This document shows positions 58,842 through 64,000 of a DNA stretch of 64,000 nt, piece by piece (the first letter of the stretch is position 1; every line of letters begins with the position of its first letter). The position numbers and the translations under genes were made by a program. Below the pieces are notes generated by a model, which had not been told where the DNA came from, made no database searches, and saw nothing but the letters and a program-made list of their open reading frames with translations. Source of the stretch: Cryobacterium sp. SO2 (lineage in GTDB: Bacteria > Actinomycetota > Actinomycetes > Actinomycetales > Microbacteriaceae); contig NZ_CP117849.1 in the NCBI RefSeq assembly GCF_026151165.2, positions 2,418,001-2,482,000 of the forward strand, in the 5' to 3' direction.

Positions 58842-61396
58842 GCGGTCTCCTGGTCTACAGTCCCAGCGCGTTCAGCCTGGGTGCCAGCGTAGTTCTCTCC
58901 TGCTGTTGACTGGTCGCGTTGAGGACGTGCCTCGGGCAGGGATATAACCATCGTCAGTCCGCCGCCGGGTGTGGTCTCGGCTTCGAGGGTGCCTCCCATC
59001 CCTTCGGTGAACCCCTTGGACAGGGCGAGCCCCAGGCCGAGCCCCGTGAGGTTATCCGTGTCGCCGAGTCGTTGGAAAGGGACGAAGATGTCGTCGCGCC
59101 GTTCGGGAGAGATGCCGGGGCCATGGTCGATGACGCGGATTTCGACGGTGCCACCGAAGCTACTGGTCGAGATACGCACTCGGGTGCCGGGCGGAGCGAA
59201 GCGGGAGGCATTCGCGAGGAGATTCACCACTACTCGTTGAAGCAGTCCGTGATCGGCGACAAGAGTGGGAAGGTCCGGGTCGAGGTCAAGCTCGATAGCT
59301 TGGGGGCCGAGTTTCAGTTCGTCCAGCGACGGGAGGATCACGTCCTCTGCGTCTATGGCGTCGAGAGAGACTCCGAGAACGCCGGCTTGGACTCTGCTCA
59401 CGTCGAGGAGGTTGGTCACGAGTGCGGCGAGGGTTTGCAGGCTCTCATCTGCAGTGGCGATGAGTTCGTCACGATCGCTTGCGGACCAGGTGACTTCGGT
59501 CGAGCGTAGTCCGCTGATCGCGGCGGTGGCCGCGGCGAGTGGCCGGCGGAGGTCGTGGCTGACGGCTGTGAGGAGTGCGCTTCGCACCCTGTCGGTTTCG
59601 GCCAGGGGCCCGATCTCGTTTGCGGTCGCGGTGAGAGCGGAATGCTCCATGGCGGCGTCGATTTGGGCGGCGATCACCGCAAGCAGCCGTCGTTCCGATG
59701 CCTGCAAGTCTCCCCCGTGGAGTTCGAGGCTGGCACGGACCCCCACCGGCACCGTGGTGACGTGTGCGGCCTGGGTGGGTTCTCCGTCTCTGACGAGAAT
59801 CTGACCCTGTGCGATCAGGCGGACTTCCGTGAGGTTGAACGCTTCCCGCGTGCGACTGATCAACGCCTGCAGAGCGCTTTGACCCCGAAGTACGCTTCCG
59901 GAGATGGTAGCGAGCAGTTCGGACTCTGCTGCCGAGCGTTTCGCGGCTCGGGTGCGGCGGGCGGCTTGATCGACAACGTAACTGACCAGGGCTGCGTTGA
60001 GCACATACAGCACGAGCGCTAAGAGGTGCAGTGGCTCATCGACAGTGATGGTGTGGATCGGTTCGACGAAGAAGAAATCAAGAGTGAGGCCCGAGAGGAA
60101 AGCCGCAAAGAGGGCCGGCCAGATCCCGCCGATCAGAGCGACGAGTACGACCAGGAGCTGGTAGGTGAGAACATCGCTTGTGATGGATTCCGGGCTTCGG
60201 AACGACGCGAGTAGCCAGGTCACGAGTGGACCGCCGAGCAGGGCAAGGACGAAACCCAAAATGCGTCTCTTCATCGTGACAGCCCCGGCAAGTCGAGGCA
60301 GCGCGAACCGGCCTCCGGCTGCGGCGTGCGTGACGATGTGTACATCGATGTTGCCGGATTCGCGAATCACGGTGGAACCGATTCCAGGACCGGTAAGCGC
60401 GGCCATCAGGCGGCTTCTCCGGCTGACGCCGATCACGAGTTGTGTGGCATTGGCGCCCTTGGCGAATTCGACCAGGGAGTGCGGGATGTCGTCGCCGATG
60501 ACCTGGTGGTAGGTTCCGCCGAGGGTCTCCACGAGGGTTCGCTGCTGGCCCAGCGCCCCCGGGTGCGTCGATCTAAGCCCGTCCTGGCTGGTGACATGCA
60601 CCGCGAGGAGCTCCCCGCCGGCGGAACGTGCGGCGATCCGGGCGCCGCGCCGGATGAGGGTTTCTCCCTCCGGACCACCGGTGAGGGCGATGACGACTCG
60701 CTCTCGGGCCTCCCATTTGCTGTCGATTCCGTGTTCGGCACGATAGGACTTCAACGCGGTATCGACCTCGTCCGCCAGCCAGAGCAAGGCAAGTTCTCGC
60801 AGGGCGGTGAGGTTGCCCAATCGGAAGTAATTAGACAGGGCCGCGTCGATGCGTTCGGCTGGGTAGACCCGGCCGTCGGCCAAGCGTGCACGCAACGCTT
60901 GCGGCGCGAGGTCCACCACTTCGATCTGGTCGGCAGCGCGGAGTACTTCGTCTGGAACGGTTTCACGTTGCGGCGCACCGGTGATTTGCTGCACGACGTC
61001 GTTGAGTGATTCGATGTGCTGGATGTTGACGGTCGACATCACGTCAATTCCCGCAGCCAGCAGGGTTTCTACGTCCTGCCACCGTTTGTTGTGCGTGGAG
61101 CCAGGTGCATTCGTGTGCGCGAGCTCGTCGACTAAGGCGATGGTGGGTCTCCTCAGGATGACCGCGGCGAGGTCCATCTCGGTCAATTCGACGCCGCGGT
61201 GCAGGATCGTGGAGCGTGGGATGACCTCGAGGCCGTCGGCCATGGCGGCCGTGGCGGCGCGGCCGTGGGTTTCCACGACCGCGACCACCACATCCTGGCC
61301 TTCACCGAGGAGTCGCTTGCCTTCCTCGAGCATGGTGTAGGTTTTGCCGACGCCGGGGGCGGCGCCGAGCAGCACTCGTAACCGCCCTCGTTTCAT
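58838..61396 (-). CDS. kdpD: Potassium sensor kinase KdpD
   Basis: 852 residues. The N-terminal KdpD domain has GAAPGVGKTYTMLEEGKRL (Walker A) and DELAHTNAPGS; a Usp-like domain follows (about 225-350). Four membrane helices lie at about 375-470 (DUF4118), then a GAF-like region, H-box TAVSHDLRRPLAAA, N-box LLANASRFAPPG, DHGPGI and GLGLGLALSKG. Complete length for the family. Senses K+ and turgor; transfers phosphate to KdpE. Two bp from kdpC. Confidence 0.96.
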   Translation of the reverse strand: MKRGRLRVLLGAAPGVGKTYTMLEEGKRLLGEGQDVVVAVVETHGRAATAAMADGLEVIPRSTILHRGVELTEMDLAAVILRRPTIALVDELAHTNAPGSTHNKRWQDVETLLAAGIDVMSTVNIQHIESLNDVVQQITGAPQRETVPDEVLRAADQIEVVDLAPQALRARLADGRVYPAERIDAALSNYFRLGNLTALRELALLWLADEVDTALKSYRAEHGIDSKWEARERVVIALTGGPEGETLIRRGARIAARSAGGELLAVHVTSQDGLRSTHPGALGQQRTLVETLGGTYHQVIGDDIPHSLVEFAKGANATQLVIGVSRRSRLMAALTGPGIGSTVIRESGNIDVHIVTHAAAGGRFALPRLAGAVTMKRRILGFVLALLGGPLVTWLLASFRSPESITSDVLTYQLLVVLVALIGGIWPALFAAFLSGLTLDFFFVEPIHTITVDEPLHLLALVLYVLNAALVSYVVDQAARRTRAAKRSAAESELLATISGSVLRGQSALQALISRTREAFNLTEVRLIAQGQILVRDGEPTQAAHVTTVPVGVRASLELHGGDLQASERRLLAVIAAQIDAAMEHSALTATANEIGPLAETDRVRSALLTAVSHDLRRPLAAATAAISGLRSTEVTWSASDRDELIATADESLQTLAALVTNLLDVSRVQAGVLGVSLDAIDAEDVILPSLDELKLGPQAIELDLDPDLPTLVADHGLLQRVVVNLLANASRFAPPGTRVRISTSSFGGTVEIRVIDHGPGISPERRDDIFVPFQRLGDTDNLTGLGLGLALSKGFTEGMGGTLEAETTPGGGLTMVISLPEARPQRDQSTAGENYAGTQAERAGTVDQETA

Positions 61397-61398
61397 CG

Positions 61399-62007
61399 TT
61401 AGGCCTGCAGGGCTTCGAGTGCAATGTTCAGCTGGAGTACGTTCACCGTCGGCTCGCCGAGATAGCCCAGGTCTCGGGACTGGACGTGAGCCTCGACCAG
61501 CGCCCGCACATCGTCCACGGGGAGATCCCGGGTGGCCGCGATACGGTCGACCTGGAGCAGTGCGTACTCCGGGCTGATGTGTGGGTCCAATCCGGACGCC
61601 GATGCAGTGAGGGCATCCGCGGGGATTTCGTCGGGGTCGACGCCGTTGAACTCTGCGATCTGCGCTTTACGCTCCTCGATCGCAGCGATCAGGTCCGTGT
61701 TCTCCGGGCCGTAGTTGGATCCGCTGGACGCGCCGGCGTCGTATCCGTCGCCAGCGGCTGAGGGGCGCGGTTGGAACCATTCCGGCAGCGGGTTGCCGTC
61801 GGCGTCGGAGAAGGACTGCCCGATGAGGGCAGATCCGACGACTTCGCCGTCCACGGTTTCGGTTGAGCCGTTCGCCTGAGCGGGCAGTGCAAGCTGGCCG
61901 ATACCGGTGATGACGAGTGGGTAGGCCACGCCGAGGCCGACAGTGAGGACGAGCATGGCGCGGAGGGCGACCCAGTAGTGCGCGATGCCCGAGCGTGGTG
62001 CGCTCAT
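61399..62007 (-). CDS. kdpC: Potassium-transporting ATPase subunit KdpC
   Basis: 202 residues. One N-terminal membrane helix (LRAMLVLTVGLGVAYPLVIT), then the extracytoplasmic domain with GSALIGQSFSD, WFQPRPSAAGDGYD, GSNYGP and LDPHISPEYALLQV; ends LQLNIALEAL. Stabilises KdpFAB and raises K+ affinity. 33 bp after kdpB. Confidence 0.95.
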   Translation of the reverse strand: MSAPRSGIAHYWVALRAMLVLTVGLGVAYPLVITGIGQLALPAQANGSTETVDGEVVGSALIGQSFSDADGNPLPEWFQPRPSAAGDGYDAGASSGSNYGPENTDLIAAIEERKAQIAEFNGVDPDEIPADALTASASGLDPHISPEYALLQVDRIAATRDLPVDDVRALVEAHVQSRDLGYLGEPTVNVLQLNIALEALQA

Positions 62008-62040
62008 GATGAGATCTTCTTTCTGATGTGGAGCACGGGG

Positions 62041-64000
62041 TTAGAAGCCGGGGAGCAGACCGACGATGAGGTCGATCAGCTTGATTCCGATGAAGGGCGC
62101 GATCACGCCGCCGACGCCGTAAACGAGCAGGTTGCGGCTGAGGATCTTCGATGCGCTCAGCGGACGGTACTTCACCCCACGCAGAGCCAACGGGATAAGG
62201 ACGACGATGACGATGGCGTTGAAGATGATCGCCGACAGGACCGCCGACGACGGGGAATGCAGCCCCATGATGTTGAGCACGGCCAAGCCGGGGAACACTC
62301 CCATGAACATCGCCGGGATGATTGCGAAGTATTTCGCAATGTCGTTGGCGATGGAGAAGGTGGTGAGCGCGCCGCGAGTGATCAACAGCTGCTTGCCGAT
62401 CCGCACGATGTCGATCAGCTTGCTCGGGTCCGAGTCCAGGTCGACCATGTTGCCCGCCTCTTTCGCGGCCGAGGTGCCCGTGTTCATGGCCACTCCGACA
62501 TCCGCCTGCGCAAGCGCTGGGGCGTCGTTGGTGCCGTCGCCGGTCATGGCGACAAGGTTGCCGCCCTGCTGCTCGCGGCGGATCAGAGCGAGCTTGTCCT
62601 CCGGGGTGGCCTCGGCCAGGAAGTCGTCCACCCCGGCTTCGGCTGCGATCGCCTTGGCTGTTAGCGGGTTGTCGCCGGTGATCATCACCGTACGGATGCC
62701 CATGGCACGCATCTCGGCGAAGCGCTCCTTCAGGCCTTCCTTGACGATGTCCTTGAGGTGCACAACACCGAGGAGACGACCTTCACCCGTCGCGGTCTTC
62801 ACGGCGACGACGAGCGGAGTGCCACCGCTGTTGGCGATGCGCTCCACCTGCTCATCCAGATCAGCCAGAACAGAGCTAGCCACCCGTCCGTCCTGTTCGA
62901 TCCAGGCGATAACGGCGGAGCCGGCGCCCTTGCGGATCTGGGTGCCGTCTGGCTGATCGAGTCCGCTCATCCGAGTCTGGGCGGTGAAAGGGACGATGTC
63001 GCCGGGCGCGAATTCGCCCACGTGGATACCTTCCACGCCTGCCAGGTCGACCACCGACTTACCTTCCGGTGTCGGGTCAGCCAGCGACGAGAGAGCAGCC
63101 GTGCGAATGAGCTCGTCTGAATGGACACCCTCAAGGGTGACGAATTCGGACGCGCGACGATTTCCATAGGTGATGGTTCCCGTCTTATCCAGCAGCAGCG
63201 TCGTGACGTCGCCTGCGGCTTCAACCGCGCGCCCGGACATCGCCAGCACATTGTGCTGCACAAGCCGGTCCATACCGGCGATGCCGATAGCTGAGAGCAA
63301 CGCCCCGATGGTGGTGGGGATCAGGCAGACCAAGAGCGCAACTAGGACCGGCAGGCTGACCGTCGCCGCAGAATATGACGCGATCGGGTTCAGGGTCAGC
63401 GTGACGATGACGAAGATGATCGTGAGGCTGGCCAGGAGAATGTTCAACGCGATCTCGTTGGGGGTCTTCTGGCGTGACGCACCCTCGACGAGGCCGATCA
63501 TCCTGTCCACAAACGTCTCACCAGGCTTGCTGGTGATCTTCACCACGATGCGGTCGGACAGCACCCGGGTTCCGCCGGTCACCGCGCTGCGGTCACCACC
63601 GGATTCACGAACCACCGGAGCGGATTCACCGGTGATGGCCGACTCGTCCACCGAGGCGATTCCCCAGATAATGTCGCCATCACCCGGAATCAGATCACCG
63701 GCCGTGACGACGACGACGTCACCGAGCTGCAGGTCCGCGGAGGACACTTCCCGGGTCGGTGTGGTCGTTGCGGCGGGGTCACCATCGGGGCTGTACCCAG
63801 TGACCGTGTGAGCGGTGGTGCTGGTGCGGGTCTTGCGCAGGCTGTCTGCCTGGGCCTTTCCACGGCCCTCGGCGACGGACTCGGCCAGGTTGGCGAAGAG
63901 CACGGTCAGCCACAGCCAGACGGCGATGCCCCAGGTGAAGGATGCCGGTACGGAGGAGCCCCCCGAGGATTCCGGGCCGCCCATGAATGGTTCGGCGATA
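62041..64000 (-). CDS. kdpB: Potassium-transporting P-type ATPase subunit KdpB, 5' end beyond window
   Basis: 652 residues visible; the frame stays open to the window edge (IAEPFMGGPESSG), so roughly 40-60 N-terminal residues are missing. The phosphorylation site is LLLDKTGTITYGNR, the TGES motif is SAITGESAPV, and the hinge is MTGDGTNDAPALAQADVG. This is the catalytic subunit of the high-affinity K+ pump KdpFABC. kdpA should lie just to the right of the window. Confidence 0.97.
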   Translation of the reverse strand, partial: IAEPFMGGPESSGGSSVPASFTWGIAVWLWLTVLFANLAESVAEGRGKAQADSLRKTRTSTTAHTVTGYSPDGDPAATTTPTREVSSADLQLGDVVVVTAGDLIPGDGDIIWGIASVDESAITGESAPVVRESGGDRSAVTGGTRVLSDRIVVKITSKPGETFVDRMIGLVEGASRQKTPNEIALNILLASLTIIFVIVTLTLNPIASYSAATVSLPVLVALLVCLIPTTIGALLSAIGIAGMDRLVQHNVLAMSGRAVEAAGDVTTLLLDKTGTITYGNRRASEFVTLEGVHSDELIRTAALSSLADPTPEGKSVVDLAGVEGIHVGEFAPGDIVPFTAQTRMSGLDQPDGTQIRKGAGSAVIAWIEQDGRVASSVLADLDEQVERIANSGGTPLVVAVKTATGEGRLLGVVHLKDIVKEGLKERFAEMRAMGIRTVMITGDNPLTAKAIAAEAGVDDFLAEATPEDKLALIRREQQGGNLVAMTGDGTNDAPALAQADVGVAMNTGTSAAKEAGNMVDLDSDPSKLIDIVRIGKQLLITRGALTTFSIANDIAKYFAIIPAMFMGVFPGLAVLNIMGLHSPSSAVLSAIIFNAIVIVVLIPLALRGVKYRPLSASKILSRNLLVYGVGGVIAPFIGIKLIDLIVGLLPGF

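Overview
The window is high-GC DNA with mostly short intergenic gaps, frequent 4-bp ATGA/GTGA overlaps and some GTG and TTG starts. The arsenate reductase carries the NGGKS active site of the mycothiol-dependent enzymes of actinobacteria. Together with Tat/lipobox-bearing lipoproteins, DUF6153/DUF305 copper-type proteins and a fused permease-ATPase sugar-acid transporter, this points to a soil or cold-environment actinobacterium, most likely Microbacteriaceae. The genus is inference.

Layout. 1-6.2 kb: the end of a DHA2 drug exporter, a PP2C phosphatase, a TerC-family metal exporter behind a likely yybP-ykoY manganese riboswitch, a DoxX-like protein, tRNA-Glu(CTC), and small metabolic enzymes. 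6.2-10 kb: a tandem pair of phosphoribosyltransferases (one fused to a hydrolase), a DUF6325 gene with a tiny partner, and a patatin. 10-18.5 kb: an SDR-like protein without the usual catalytic Tyr/Lys, a GntR regulator divergent from a membrane hydrolase over a perfect 24-bp palindrome, a glycosyltransferase, and a two-component system near DedA and a COG4705-like membrane protein. 18.5-25.5 kb: CMD and cupin proteins, a deleted dehydrogenase pseudogene, a MarR regulator, a complete osmoprotectant ABC transporter co-transcribed with a quinone oxidoreductase, and an isochorismatase-fold protein lacking its cysteine.

25.5-39.5 kb: a nine-gene sialic-acid operon (binding protein, permease, permease-ATPase fusion, ATPase, nanA, nanK, nanE, nagB, nagA). 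Imported N-acetylneuraminate would be cleaved, phosphorylated, epimerised, deacetylated and deaminated to fructose-6-P. A divergent NanR-like GntR regulator follows, then a second operon, tatA-tatC-tatB-FAH hydrolase-acetylesterase. The transporter's binding protein has a Tat signal, and a near-identical 16-bp palindromic site lies before both operons, so the Tat genes may be dedicated to, and co-regulated with, this pathway.

39.5-42.3 kb: MarR, SDR, secretory lipase. About 42.6-57.9 kb: a decaying metal-resistance island. It holds an ArsR-type operator, arsD with a nonsense codon, an arsA broken by a degenerate P-loop, deletion and frameshift, an intact arsC, a CDF exporter with (HE)n tail plus ArsR regulator, a two-component system with a His/Met-rich sensor loop, DUF6153/DUF305 proteins, a serine recombinase lacking its serine, a copper oxidase/thiol-redox operon, and pseudogenes of DUF3105 and arsC. 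The island ends at a 3' fragment of tRNA-Gln, a plausible integration scar. Two paralogous 52-aa acidic proteins, each with two GEYTDS motifs, lie beside the two arsC copies; I cannot assign them to a known family. 58-64 kb: kdpE-kdpD-kdpC-kdpB (kdpB runs off the edge), high-affinity potassium uptake.
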